Assembly (NCBI GenBank): GCA_963709295.1
Contig: CAVPVW010000005.1
Span: forward strand, 1-64,000
Length of the DNA stretch: 64,000 nt
Source: JBGPQJ01 sp963709295
Lineage (GTDB): Bacteria > Chloroflexota > Anaerolineae > Anaerolineales > Villigracilaceae
Direction of reading: 5' to 3'
The notes below the pieces were generated by a model. That model did no database searches. It had not been told where the DNA came from and worked only from the letters and a program-made list of their open reading frames with translations. Within the stretch, counting starts at the first letter, position 1. Each line of letters starts with the position of its first letter. Positions 44,708 through 52,767 of the stretch are shown here, piece by piece. A program made the position numbers and the translations under genes.

Positions 44708-45736
44708 TTACTTCACCGGCGTTGCCGTACCCGATTCAACCGATACAATACAGGCGGGAAGGGGACTGTAAATGTTTCCGAACAGTTCAGGGGGCCAGCA
44801 TGCCGCAGCAAAGGCGCCTGTCGTATCTGAGCCGAGCAGCGAGTTCAGGATGTCGCGGTACTGCGCTACAGTAGGTGCGGGGTATTGATACCCATCCACG
44901 ATCACCTGCCCTCCGCCGGATTGATACAGGTTATCCAGTTCGATCAGGCTGTTTTTTAGATCGGTCAGGTCGAAGCCATTCTGCTGGCAGAGTTCAGTGA
45001 TAAGCGCGCCGCCGTAATCACCAGGAGCCAGTCCGGTATCCTGGGTGCAGAAAGAAGCGGGTTCCATGATCCCGATGGTAAAGGAGGGAACCGGAACGAT
45101 GTAATCGTGGAAGAACTCGGCCTTGTAATCATAGAAACTTCCCGCCGTTCCCGAGATCCTGCCAAAGAACAGCGTATGCATGTACTCGTGGATGGGGAAA
45201 TACTGCTCGCTTGCCAACGCTGCTTTCTGGATCTTCTCCTCCATGGTGGGATAGAATCCGGGTCCGTCGGTGCAGGTGTACGCCTGATGCACGCTGGCGT
45301 AGATGTAAGCATGCCCATATGGATTCGAACCACAGATGCTATCTTCAAGAACGAGGTGCATATCCACCGGCTGGAGTTCCACCAGGGTGTCGATGCCAAG
45401 CCTCTCGACCATCATGGCATGCGCGGCGCGAAAGCCGGCGTATTCGGCGTAAATGTACTGCGGATCCAGCGGGCAGGGTTCCTGGCAAACGAAGCGGAAC
45501 GGGTCGCCGGGCAGCTGGTAGGCCGTGTAGGGCGCACCCTCGATCTGCACCGGTATGCCTGGGATCGGGATGATCTCGGGAGGTGTGAGGGTGCTATCTG
45601 CCGACTCCACGAGGGGCGGGGTGGCAATTTGCACCTCTTCCGGCAGGGAAATGGGTCCTTCATTCGCATCTCTTGGCATGTTGCAACCCGCCAGTGCTGC
45701 CATCAGGAGGATGAGGATCTGTGTTCTTCGTGTCAT
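44708..45736 (-). CDS. Lipoprotein with HExxH metallopeptidase motif
   Basis: The 342-residue protein has a lipoprotein signal (ILILLMAALAGC) and a Pro-rich linker. The folded domain contains HEYMHTLFFGR: the zinc motif HExxH at 183-187 within a helix, followed by residues that could supply a third ligand (YDYKAEFFHD). Cys residues suggest disulfides in an outside location. I do not recognise a named family; a secreted gluzincin-like peptidase is the best guess. It has a good promoter and AAGGAGG. It is the only gene in the R2-R3 interval. Confidence 0.75.
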   Translation of the reverse strand: MTRRTQILILLMAALAGCNMPRDANEGPISLPEEVQIATPPLVESADSTLTPPEIIPIPGIPVQIEGAPYTAYQLPGDPFRFVCQEPCPLDPQYIYAEYAGFRAAHAMMVERLGIDTLVELQPVDMHLVLEDSICGSNPYGHAYIYASVHQAYTCTDGPGFYPTMEEKIQKAALASEQYFPIHEYMHTLFFGRISGTAGSFYDYKAEFFHDYIVPVPSFTIGIMEPASFCTQDTGLAPGDYGGALITELCQQNGFDLTDLKNSLIELDNLYQSGGGQVIVDGYQYPAPTVAQYRDILNSLLGSDTTGAFAAACWPPELFGNIYSPLPACIVSVESGTATPVK

Positions 45737-45760
45737 GAGGCCTCCTTAGTTCTTGGGGAT

Positions 45761-45790
45761 ACTATACCCCAAGGGTAGTAAGTGAGTCAA
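45761..45790 (-). promoter_or_regulatory. Promoter of the HExxH lipoprotein gene
   Basis: On the reverse strand TTGACT (45785-45790) and TATAGT (45761-45766) are 18 bases apart. An inverted repeat (TACT...ACCC-CAA-GGGTAGTA) covers the -10 box and spacer and could be an operator. Confidence 0.65.
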
Positions 45791-46001
45791 CCAACCTGCA
45801 ATTCACGAGAAGCTGTGTTGACCAGTGAATGAATGACTGTGGTGCTCTCTGAGTCACTGCAGGACGCCGATTGAGGTCATTACACCACCAGGAGAAGCAC
45901 CTACTGGTACAACCACCTTCCAACATCCTACAATTCGGGATACTCGTGTCCACCTGCGGTCAGGCGGTGGCACCGCTGACATTCAGCTCGATGAGCACGT
46001 C

Positions 46002-46034
46002 AAAAAGGCACCCTCCAATGGAGGCGGGTGCCTT
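46002..46034. terminator. Hairpin in the R2-R3 interval
   Basis: AAGGCACCC pairs with GGGTGCCTT, with an A run on the left. It has terminator form on the reverse strand. Confidence 0.5.
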
Positions 46035-46072
46035 CGTAGTTACATGCACAACATCAGGGGATTGAAAACAAA

Positions 46073-46132
46073 ACAGGTGTCTGCCTTGGTCATCCGGTCC
46101 ATTTAACCGTGATGGTCTTGCTGACACCTGTA
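46073..46132. other. 60-bp imperfect palindrome before R3
   Basis: ACAGGTGTC and GACACCTGT at the ends, with further matching arms inside (TGGTCATC against GATGGTC), form a long interrupted stem. The reverse strand continues TTTTGTTTT, so it may be a terminator. The size and interrupted pairing also recall recombination hairpins. Confidence 0.5.
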
Positions 46133-46140
46133 TAGAGGAG

Positions 46141-46188
46141 TGCCCCCAAAGGGCTACTGGATATACGGATAATCCAAAGTTGAGAGGG
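46141..46188 (+). repeat. tRNA-like 48-bp repeat R3
   Basis: Exactly 48 bases, TGCCCCCAAAGGGCTACT to GTTGAGAGGG, with ATATACGGATAATCC in the middle. It starts 8 bases after the long palindrome. Confidence 0.8.
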
Positions 46189-46220
46189 GTTGAAAATAAA
46201 AATACCCCAGTACGTGCCCC

Positions 46221-46655
46221 TTATTCCTCCTTGCTGATGAAGTATTCCCGGGCATTGAGGTAGAACTGGTCAAATACCACGCCGACAGTATCCAGGTCGG
46301 CCTGCCTGACTCCCTGGCTGATGATAGTCACCCAGGCGCGCATCGCATTTTCCACCCGCCCGGTGACCGCCTGGCCTTTGCCGGTCAGCGACACGCTGAC
46401 ACTGCGTCCGTCCGCCGTAGCGGGGACAACCGTCACATACCCGGCCCGTTTCAGGGATTGGATGGCCCGCGTGACATAGGCCTTATCGACGCCAACGGCG
46501 GCGGCGATGGCAACCGGGCTGCGGTCCTTGCCATCGCGTAACTCAAGCAGCAGAGGAGCCGTTCCGCTGGATATGCCGCTGCCCGCCAGCTCACGGTTCA
46601 AGAAGCGCTCTCCCATGCGGAATAAAAGACTGACGTGGCGATTAATGGAACGCAT
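46221..46655 (-). CDS. MarR-family transcriptional regulator
   Basis: A 144-residue winged-helix protein: LLFRMGERFLNRELAGSGIS, recognition region VAIAAAVGVDKAYVTRAIQSL, wing ATADGRSVSVSLTGKG and a dimerisation helix. It starts 4 bases after the stop of the HXXEE gene and is transcribed with it. The perfect inverted repeat GTTGA-N4-TCAAC just downstream of the shared -10 box is a good candidate operator, which would make the pair autoregulated. Confidence 0.92.
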   Translation of the reverse strand: MRSINRHVSLLFRMGERFLNRELAGSGISSGTAPLLLELRDGKDRSPVAIAAAVGVDKAYVTRAIQSLKRAGYVTVVPATADGRSVSVSLTGKGQAVTGRVENAMRAWVTIISQGVRQADLDTVGVVFDQFYLNAREYFISKEE

Positions 46656-46659
46656 TTTG

Positions 46660-47253
46660 CTAGGCTTTCTTGATGCGCGCCAGCCGTCCGCGCGTCTTGG
46701 TGGCCAGCACTGCCGCGATTGCCACGCCCACCACTGCCGAAAGCACCCAATCCAGCGGAGTGAAAAAATTGACCGCGGTGAGCAAAGTCCAGGTGCCGTA
46801 TGGGAGCAGCAGGAAGGAATTGGTGATCAAGCCGGGGTTGTAGGTGGGTTTATCGCCCTGAAAAAGAATGGTATGCATGACATTGTTCATGATTAGCTCG
46901 AACCAGATCATCGCAAAGCCCAGCCAAGGCGCGACCGGCGCCAGGATGGCGCCCAGGATGACCACCGGCCAGGCGATCAGCAAATTCACCTGGAAGACAT
47001 AACCTTCGTCCAGCGGATAGTCTGGGTCGGTTTTGGAGCCCATGGGGGTTTTGAGGTTAAAGAACTGCTTGAAACTGAGCGGGGCCAGAACGTACTCTTC
47101 TGCCTCGTGCAGCATCAGCAGCGGCAGGTGCAGCCACAGCAGCCATTGGTATGCATTCATCGACGGGCGCAGCCAGATCAGCAGGACGATCAACGGCGGC
47201 GCCAGGAACAGGGTGGCAGACTGCCAAAAACGGTTGATTTTTCGGTAATCCAT
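46660..47253 (-). CDS. HXXEE-domain membrane protein
   Basis: The ATG at 47253 is preferred over a GTG 24 bases earlier. The 197-residue protein has about five helices and the family motif HEAEEY (LLMLHEAEEYVLAPL), with NNVMHTILF and GLITNSFLLLPYG, whose His and Asn residues face the same core. HXXEE proteins are uncharacterised membrane proteins, possibly metal-dependent enzymes. It is the first gene of a two-gene unit with MarR and lies behind a consensus promoter. Confidence 0.85.
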   Translation of the reverse strand: MDYRKINRFWQSATLFLAPPLIVLLIWLRPSMNAYQWLLWLHLPLLMLHEAEEYVLAPLSFKQFFNLKTPMGSKTDPDYPLDEGYVFQVNLLIAWPVVILGAILAPVAPWLGFAMIWFELIMNNVMHTILFQGDKPTYNPGLITNSFLLLPYGTWTLLTAVNFFTPLDWVLSAVVGVAIAAVLATKTRGRLARIKKA

Positions 47254-47292
47254 AGAATATTCTTCCTTTCCTTCCACAAGCCGGGGAATATG

Positions 47293-47336
47293 GTTGACTT
47301 ATCAACGATTATAAATTCGCAGCGATGGAGTGTCAA
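47293..47336 (-). promoter_or_regulatory. Consensus promoter with overlapping operator for the HXXEE-marR unit
   Basis: On the reverse strand TTGACA (47331-47336) and TATAAT (47308-47313) are both perfect and 17 bases apart. GTTGA-CTTA-TCAAC (47293-47306) covers the expected transcription start and is a plausible MarR site. Confidence 0.8.
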
Positions 47337-47413
47337 CAATATTTGAAATAAAACAGTTTTCTGCGGAGCGATTTTGGGGAAAACTTTTTCGCTGCTAACA
47401 GCGGCTCGTAGTG

Positions 47414-47436
47414 ACGCCCCCAAGGGATACTGTATT
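47414..47436 (+). repeat. Partial tRNA-like repeat R4
   Basis: CGCCCCCAAGGGATACTGTAT matches the left half of the repeat and then diverges. A weak right end (GGATGAATAG) occurs about 30 bases on. With R5 it bounds an interval of only about 110 bases that contains a hairpin but no gene. Confidence 0.65.
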
Positions 47437-47513
47437 GGGTAGCACTCAATCGGAACACAAGGATGAATAGATATTATAGAGACGGATATATTAACCCAAA
47501 CAAAAAGACCACA

Positions 47514-47539
47514 TGGAATCCTTGTTCCATATGGTCTTT
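47514..47539. terminator. Hairpin before R5
   Basis: AAAGACCA-ATGGAA pairs with TTCCAT-TGGTCTTT. On the reverse strand it is followed by TTTTTG. Confidence 0.7.
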
Positions 47540-47548
47540 ATATTCTAG

Positions 47549-47596
47549 TGCCCCCAAGGGAATACTTTATATAGGGATAATACTAAGTTGAGAGGG
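47549..47596 (+). repeat. tRNA-like 48-bp repeat R5
   Basis: Exactly 48 bases, TGCCCCCAAGGGAATACT to GTTGAGAGGG. It is closest to R2 in the left half (both GGGAATACTTTATATA). Confidence 0.8.
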
Positions 47597-47674
47597 GGGA
47601 TGCCAACTGTCAGCGACGTACAAGCTGACTTGTGCAGTTTTTACGAGGATCGGCTTTGTCAATTTTCCCCACAC

Positions 47675-47821
47675 TCAGCGCACCAGCAGGCTCACGGTCA
47701 CGCCGATCCGAGCGTACGGGTCGATCTCACGGGACAGCAGAGGAGTATAGTTGCTTAGCACTACAAAAATCAGCAGGCCGAGACGTCCGGCGATCGATGG
47801 AAGGGGTGAGTTGCTTTTCAT
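47675..47821 (-). CDS. Possible small membrane protein
   Basis: A 48-residue reading frame with one hydrophobic segment (GLLIFVVLSNYTPLL) followed by REIDPYARIGVTVSLLV. The amino-acid pattern looks protein-like, but no ribosome-binding site is seen and no family is recognised. It may be the tail of a decayed larger gene. It is the only candidate in the roughly 330 bases between R5 and the APH remnant. Confidence 0.35.
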   Translation of the reverse strand: MKSNSPLPSIAGRLGLLIFVVLSNYTPLLSREIDPYARIGVTVSLLVR

Positions 47822-47929
47822 AGAAGCTCTGTATACATTGCGCCTTTTGTAGCCGGGAAAAAGGCTCCTCCAGTAGGGTGAACTTTCCTTCCGGCACAGG
47901 TATAATTTCACCAAAATAATGATTGGATC

Positions 47930-48979
47930 ATGGACCTCAAAATCGCATCCCGTTTCAATGATGACATCCTCCACGCCGCCATGCAGCGCTACGATATCGC
48001 CCCCGACCGGATCAAGCTGCTCGACGGATTCGAGAGTTTCATCTACGAGTTCAACCGCCCGGACGGGGAATATATCTTGCGCATCGGCCACAGCGCCCGC
48101 CGCACCCCGGACCATATCCGCGGCGAGGTGGACTGGATCAATTACCTGTCCGACGGCGGGGTGACCGTGGCCCGGGCAATCCTTTCGCGGACCGGGAACC
48201 TGATCGAGCCGGTAAACAGACGGCCAGGGTGGACAGTTCCTGTGCACGGCTTTCGTCAAGGCACGCGGTGGGATCGCCGGGAAAGAACAGATCAATGAAC
48301 GTCTGTTCCTCAACTATGGCCGCCTGCTGGGACATATGCACATCCTAGCCAAAGCCTACACTCCCTCCAATCTCGCTTGGAAGCGCTACGCCTGGGACTC
48401 CCCTGAGAACAATACCCCCGACCGGCAGCTCTCGGAAAAGGAAAAGCGCCATCCGTCAAAAATACCAGTCGGTTTTCGACCACCTGCGCACACTACCGCG
48501 CGACTGTTGATGGCTATGGCATGATCCACCAGGATGCCCATACCGGCAACCTTTTCGTGGACGAGAACTACACCATGACGCTATTCGATTTCGACGACTG
48601 CGTCTACGGGCATTTCATTTACGATATTGCCATGGTCCTGTTCTACATCGCGGGCTGGGGTGGGGACGATATTCCTGGCTTCACCGGTCGCTTCATGCGG
48701 GTTTTCCTGCGTGGCTACCGCGAGCACAACAGCCTCGACCCGCGCTGGCTGCCGGAGATCCCCCGCTTCCTGAAATTGCGCGAGATCGACCTGTTCGCCG
48801 CCATCCTGTTCACCATGGGCGAGACCCCCGAGGATGCCTGGTGCGCTCGTTTCATGACCGGACGCCGGGCGAAGATCGAGAACGATGTACCGTTTATCAA
48901 CTTTGATTGGGAGTTCGCTTGGAGAGCATCTATAAAGCGACCCCCTCCTGCTCGCCAACGGGTCACACAAACCGTTTGA
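47930..48979 (+). pseudogene. APH/phosphotransferase-family kinase, broken by several frameshifts
   Basis: The first frame (to about 48215) has RIKLLDGFESFIYEFNRPDG and EYILRIGHSARR, the ATP-binding lobe of the aminoglycoside-phosphotransferase-like superfamily. A second frame continues with TAFVKARGGIAGKEQINERL and GRLLGHMHILAKAY; a third has IRQKYQSVFDHLRTLPRD. The last (from 48521) has the catalytic HQDAHTGNLFVDE and metal site FDFDDC. At least three indels are needed to join them, so it is a pseudogene unless the assembly is poor. The substrate is unknown; relatives phosphorylate sugars, choline, homoserine or antibiotics. Confidence 0.82.
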
Positions 48980-48994
48980 TAAGGATCAACAATA

Positions 48995-49020
48995 AAGGAT
49001 CCGCCGAGAGGCGGATCCTT
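48995..49020. terminator. Hairpin before R6
   Basis: AAGGATCCGCC pairs perfectly with GGCGGATCCTT (11 bp, 4-base loop), 3 bases before R6. Confidence 0.75.
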
Positions 49021-49023
49021 GTA

Positions 49024-49071
49024 TGCCCCCAAGGGGATACTGTATATACGGATACTACAATATTGAGAGGG
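49024..49071 (+). repeat. tRNA-like 48-bp repeat R6
   Basis: Exactly 48 bases, TGCCCCCAAGGGGATACTG to ATTGAGAGGG. It matches R7 at 44 of 48 positions. Confidence 0.85.
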
Positions 49072-49253
49072 AGTATATGAACGTCTCGGTCCAGAAGGCC
49101 AATGCATAAGCGTTTCCATATTGATGTTAGAATTTTTATTATGTATTATGAACATGTGATTACTGGCGTTTTTTGCGAGAAGAGTGTCAGTTCTGTGGAT
49201 AGTGGTATGGTTTTCCATTCACGGTCTGTGATCCGTCCACCCGGGAATTGAAG

Positions 49254-50105
49254 ATGAGTATTTTAATCACTGGATCATCCGGAAAAATCGGATCAAAAAT
49301 TGCTGAAATAGTGACCCAACACGGGACTTGTATTGGGGTCGACTTGGTTCCTGGCAAATTCACCACTCACCTCGGTAGTATCACCAACCATAAGTTCATG
49401 AGTGGGATTGTACCGGGAGTGAGCGCTATCATCCATTCAGCAGCTTACCTTACGCCACATGTGGGTGTGGTGAGTGAGGATGAATTCCATCGTGTCAACG
49501 TGCATGGAACGGAAGTGCTTCTTGATCTGGCAATTCGAAACAAGATTGAGCGCTTTGTGTTCACGAGTACAACGTCTGTTTACGGATGTTCCACTCGTCC
49601 GAAGGCCGAAGCTATCTGGGTCACTGAAGATTTGGCTCCTTATCCAAGAGGATATCTATGACCGTACAAAATTGGAGGCTGAGCAACTGTGTCAGGAAGC
49701 CTCAAGACTGGGTATGACCACGGTCATACTGCGCATGTCACGTTGTTTTCCTGAGCCTGATCCCCTCCAGGTATTCTATCGTTTGTATCGGGGAGTCAGC
49801 AGACAGGATACTGCCGAAGCACACTGGCTGGCTGTTTTCATTCCCATTTCGGGTACGGATATCTTTAATATTTCAGCAGATCCTCCTTTAAGAAAACGGA
49901 GACCAGTGAGTTACTGAAAGACCCTTGGAAGGTTATCGACCGAATCTATCCAAACGCGAGCAAGTTGTATGACCAAATGAAATGGGAAAAGCCGTCATCG
50001 ATCGACCGGGTTTATGTCATTGACAAGGCAAAGAGGACTTTAAAATATCAGCCGCGGGATAATTTTTGGGAGTTTCTTCAGAGCAAAACTGCCCATAATG
50101 AGTAG
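49254..50105 (+). pseudogene. NAD-dependent epimerase/dehydratase, frameshifted
   Basis: The first frame holds the Rossmann start SILITGSSGKIGSKIAEI, then SAIIHSAAYLTPHV and RFVFTSTTSVYG of extended short-chain dehydrogenases. Near 49650 it shifts to a frame with YDRTKLEAEQLCQEA (active-site Tyr and Lys) and VILRMSRCFPEPDP. Near 49885 it shifts again to a frame with ELLKDPWKVIDRIYPNA, ending at 50105. It would be a nucleotide-sugar epimerase/reductase-type enzyme if repaired; two indels are needed. Confidence 0.8.
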
Positions 50106-50117
50106 AGGATCGGCCAC

Positions 50118-50769
50118 ATGACATATAACAATAGTCAAAGATCTCCAGTCATCGAGTTGGCCCCGGAGCTATTGTCAATTCCTTTCCGGGTTCAGACGGA
50201 CTGGCATGTAATCACGGGAGCGCCTTGCTCGGGCAAGAAAACCCTCATCAAGCTGCTGGCTGAGAAAGGGTTCCAGATTATTCCGGAGGTAGGACGGATG
50301 TGTGTTGAGAGAGAAATCGCCGGGGGAAGAACACTCTACGAGATCCGCGCGGACACTTTTGTTTTCAATAACATAGTTAAGAGATATGCAAATGGAAATT
50401 GAACACGGATTACAACCTGCAAATATCTGCTTTCCGACCGGGCTTTTCCAGATTTCATAGCCTATTTCCAACTGGCTGGGATGAACCCAAATGTGATCCT
50501 GCCTGAATGCTTCCGCCATCGGTATGCTTCTGTTTTTGTGCTCGATCGGTTCCCTGTACAAAAGGACGCTGCCAGAAGCGAAGATGACATTTCTGCTGAC
50601 TTTCTCGATCAATGGCTTACCCGTGATTACAATGCCCTGGGATTTAACGTTGGTGAGGGTACCAGTATTGCCCCCTGAAGAACAGCTTATGTTTATTAAT
50701 GAGAGGCTTTCTGGATATAAAACGAGAAAACAACCCGATGATGATCTGCCCTGTTCCTCACCTGGATAA
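50118..50769 (+). pseudogene. AAA_28-type NTPase, frameshifted
   Basis: The start holds WHVITGAPCSGKKTLIKLL (P-loop) and FQIIPEVGRMCVEREIAGG. The frame breaks near 50400; a second frame continues with LLSDRAFPDFIAYFQLAG, NVILPECFRHRYASVFVLD and DFLDQWLTRDYNALGF, and a third ends VRVPVLPPEEQLMFINERL. This order matches AAA_28 ATP/GTP-binding proteins of roughly 190-200 residues. It starts 12 bases after the epimerase remnant, suggesting the two were one transcript. Confidence 0.78.
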
Positions 50770-50778
50770 CCGAAAAAC

Positions 50779-50807
50779 AAAAATCGCCAGTAATTCCGGC
50801 GATTTTT
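50779..50807. terminator. Hairpin before R7
   Basis: AAAAATCGCC pairs with GGCGATTTTT, with T or A runs on both sides, shortly before R7. Confidence 0.78.
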
Positions 50808-50812
50808 TTCTA

Positions 50813-50860
50813 TGCCCCCAAGGGGATACTGTATATACGGATAATACAACGATGAGAGGG
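50813..50860 (+). repeat. tRNA-like 48-bp repeat R7
   Basis: Exactly 48 bases, TGCCCCCAAGGGGATACTG to CGATGAGAGGG, with TATACGGATAATAC in the middle. It is the copy nearest to the tRNA-like sequences and has the full left end (14 bases) of tRNA-Glu. Confidence 0.85.
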
Positions 50861-50931
50861 TGATAACCCAAACAGAAAATGGCGGAGCATATTGATACTC
50901 CCTTACGGTTTTGCTATATTAATCTCACGCG

Positions 50932-51005
50932 GTCTACCGTCCTAACTTGGTAAGGCGGTTATCCGGTATGGTCCATTAGGCCGTTCGCATAACTATATGT
51001 TAGAC
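50932..51005 (+). other. Candidate attC site upstream of the radical SAM cassette
   Basis: GTCTACC (50932-50938) and GTTAGAC (50999-51005) match the attC R'' (RYYYAAC, one mismatch) and R' (GTTRRRY) boxes and are complementary to each other at 6 of 7 positions. Inner arm pairing is weak. The radical SAM start codon lies 28 bases after R', a usual distance for integron cassettes. Confidence 0.45.
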
Positions 51006-51033
51006 CGTGCTATACCTTTGGAGAACACTAGAA

Positions 51034-52400
51034 ATGAAAATACTATTGATAGAACCGGCAAAACCGCTCTCAGCGATTGGAGGAGAGGATGTGTTCATCT
51101 TTGAACCTCTAGCGTTGGAATATGTTGCTGCCGGAGTACTTGATGAACATGAGGTCAAGATCCTTGACTTACGCCTAGATAAGGAATTGAAGCCCACGCT
51201 CACAGAATTCGGACCCGATATTGTCGGGATCACTGCCTACACCCTCCATGTAAATGTTGTCAAAAGCTTGTTCGAGCAAATAAAAGCCTGGGATGTCAAT
51301 ATCCTTACGGTGGTCGGAGGGCACCATGCTACCATGGTTCCAGAGGATTTTATATCCCCCTTTATCGATCTGATTGTCATCGGTGAAGGGGTTTTTGCGT
51401 TCAAGGAAATAGTGGGAAGATTCAATAAAGGAGAGCCGTTCGACGGAATACCTGGAGTTGCCTTTGCGAAGGGAAACAGCTTAATTAAAACGAATGGTCA
51501 GTCTATCACTGATCTCGATGCCTTTCCCTTTCCTGACCGAAGCCTGACCAAAAAATATCGACAATACTACTACTCAGAATGGATGAAACCATTAGCCTCG
51601 ATCCGAACATCAAAGGGGTGTCCTTATCGGTGCAAATTCTGCGCCCAGTGGAAGATGGCCGAGGGTCGTTATTAAAGAGAAACCCCGAGAGAGTTGTTGA
51701 GGAATTGGCCGGGATAGAGGAGGAATGTGTCTTTTTTGCCGATGACGAGTCTCTGATCGATGCATCAAGAATGACCAGGCTGGCTCAGTTGATCAAAGAG
51801 GCGGGAATCAAAAAACGCTATTTTCTTTATGGCAGGAGCGATACCATTACCAAACATCCTGATCTCCTGAGGGACTGGCGGGAAGTTGGGCTTGAGCGAG
51901 TATTTGTCGGAATTGAGTTTTTTCGGGACGAAGATCTCGCCTATGTTCGAAAGAAATCAACCTCAAAGGATAACGAGCAAGCAGTTCGGATACTGCATGA
52001 TCTCGGCATCGACGTCTACGCCTCTTTCATACTACGGCCAGAGTTCACAAGGACAGATTTTGCGGCGCTCAGGAAATATTGTCGGCAATTGGAATTGAGC
52101 TATGCCTCCTATGCCGTGCTGACACCCCTACCGGGTACCGATTTGTATCAAGAGGTAAGAGATCAACTCATCATCCACAATTATGATTACTTCGATTTCA
52201 TTCATACGTTAATTCCCACGACGCTCCCGCTTAAGGAATTTTATACGGAGTATCATGACTTGTACATGAAGGGGATCGCTTTGAATAAGCAGCTCGATTT
52301 TCTATCGAAGTTTCCGTTGAAGGAACTGCCTCATTTGTTGGTCAAGGGAGGCCGGTTCTACCGACGGCTCAAGGCGACCTACCAGGATTATGAAAAGTAG
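51034..52400 (+). pseudogene. B12-binding radical SAM protein, one frameshift
   Basis: The ATG at 51034 follows GGAG. The first frame has a B12-binding-like domain (MKILLIEPAKPLSAIGGEDV, GPDIVGITAYTLHVNVVKSL, VVGGHHATMVPEDF, GEGVFAFKEIV) and the radical SAM cluster motif CPYRCKFC. At about 51672 the frame shifts; restoring one T (CGTTATTAAAG to CGTTATTTAAAG) continues as RYLKRNPERVVEELAGIEEE, FFADDESLIDASRMTRLA and on to 52400. Total length is about 455 codons. The family performs B12-dependent methylations or other radical chemistry; the substrate is unknown. It sits between two attC-like sites as a typical integron cassette. Confidence 0.85.
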
Positions 52401-52425
52401 CCCGCCTTACTGGCTATGTTTACCG

Positions 52426-52550
52426 GCCCAACAGCGGCTTCCACCCGACTGCCTGCCGCCCGGTTTATCAGAGGTTCTGCGCCCACATAGGCACTTGTTG
52501 GCGGTTAGTGTCTTGTGGCCCGGCAGCGGGTGAAGCTGACGCCGTTGGGT
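52426..52550 (+). other. attC-like integron recombination site
   Basis: The site starts with R'' GCCCAAC (52426-52432) and ends with R' GTTGGGT (52544-52550), both full matches to RYYYAAC and GTTRRRY. Inside, GCTTC-ACCCG-CTGCC on one arm pairs with its partner on the other, except for one extra C and one extra A, like the extrahelical bases of real attC hairpins. It lies 25 bases after the radical SAM stop codon, the normal cassette position. Length is 125 bp. Confidence 0.72.
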
Positions 52551-52563
52551 AATCACTAATAAA

Positions 52564-52589
52564 AAAATCCGCCTTGCATGGCGGATTTT
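52564..52589 (-). terminator. Terminator behind the tRNA-like copy
   Basis: AAAATCCGCC pairs with GGCGGATTTT. On the reverse strand a T run follows, so it is placed like a tRNA terminator, 4 bases after the tRNA-like 3' end. Confidence 0.78.
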
Positions 52590-52593
52590 CCTG

Positions 52594-52666
52594 TGCCCCC
52601 AAGCGAACTCGAACCTTTGTTTGGGTCTTCAGAGGGCTCCGTCCTGGGCCACTAGACTATTGGGGC
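52594..52666 (-). pseudogene. Damaged tRNA-like gene (Glu-like 5' half, CTG anticodon)
   Basis: The reverse strand is 73 bases long, the same as the intact tRNA-Glu, and identical to it over GTCTAGTGGCCCAGGACGG. The anticodon loop reads CTCTGAA, giving CTG (Gln) instead of CTC (Glu). The anticodon stem has two mismatches, the T stem is largely unpaired and the acceptor has one mismatch. The 3' half differs more than the 5' half, suggesting a recombinant of two tRNA genes or decay after duplication. It is probably not functional. Confidence 0.7.
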
Positions 52667-52767
52667 GATATGACACCGTTGATGACAATGTCAACGGTGT
52701 GGCTCAGCAGCTGCGCGGAGCGATGTCCGCCGGAGTTGGTGTTGTTGGGCGGCAAGAGCTAATAATT

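Larger units (their letters stand above)
45737..46220. other. 484-bp gap with promoter, two hairpins and repeat R3
   Basis: The gap holds the promoter of the HExxH lipoprotein gene (45761-45790), a short hairpin (46002-46034), a long imperfect palindrome (46073-46132) and R3. The 210 bases between promoter and first hairpin show no credible gene. Confidence 0.5.
52401..52767. other. 367-bp gap with attC site, terminator and tRNA-like copy
   Basis: The gap holds the attC-like site (52426-52550), a terminator hairpin, the tRNA-like sequence (52594-52666), a perfect 10-bp inverted repeat (ACACCGTTGA/TCAACGGTGT, about 52673-52700) and GTTGGGC (52744-52750). On the reverse strand that last 7-mer reads GCCCAAC, an attC R''-like box 18 bases past the stop of the protease gene. 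No coding sequence is seen. Confidence 0.55.

Noticed and set aside
45761..45780. CCCCAAGGG near the lipoprotein promoter as another 48-bp repeat copy
   Set aside because: Only a short match; neither the core nor the TGAGAGGG end follows. It is explained by the promoter inverted repeat.
43622..50860. R1-R7 as a CRISPR array
   Set aside because: Spacing is 0.1-1.8 kb and variable, the intervals contain genes, and no cas gene is present.
52672..52700. Perfect 10-bp inverted repeat as insertion-sequence end
   Set aside because: There is no partner end, no target duplication and no transposase; it is more like a local hairpin.
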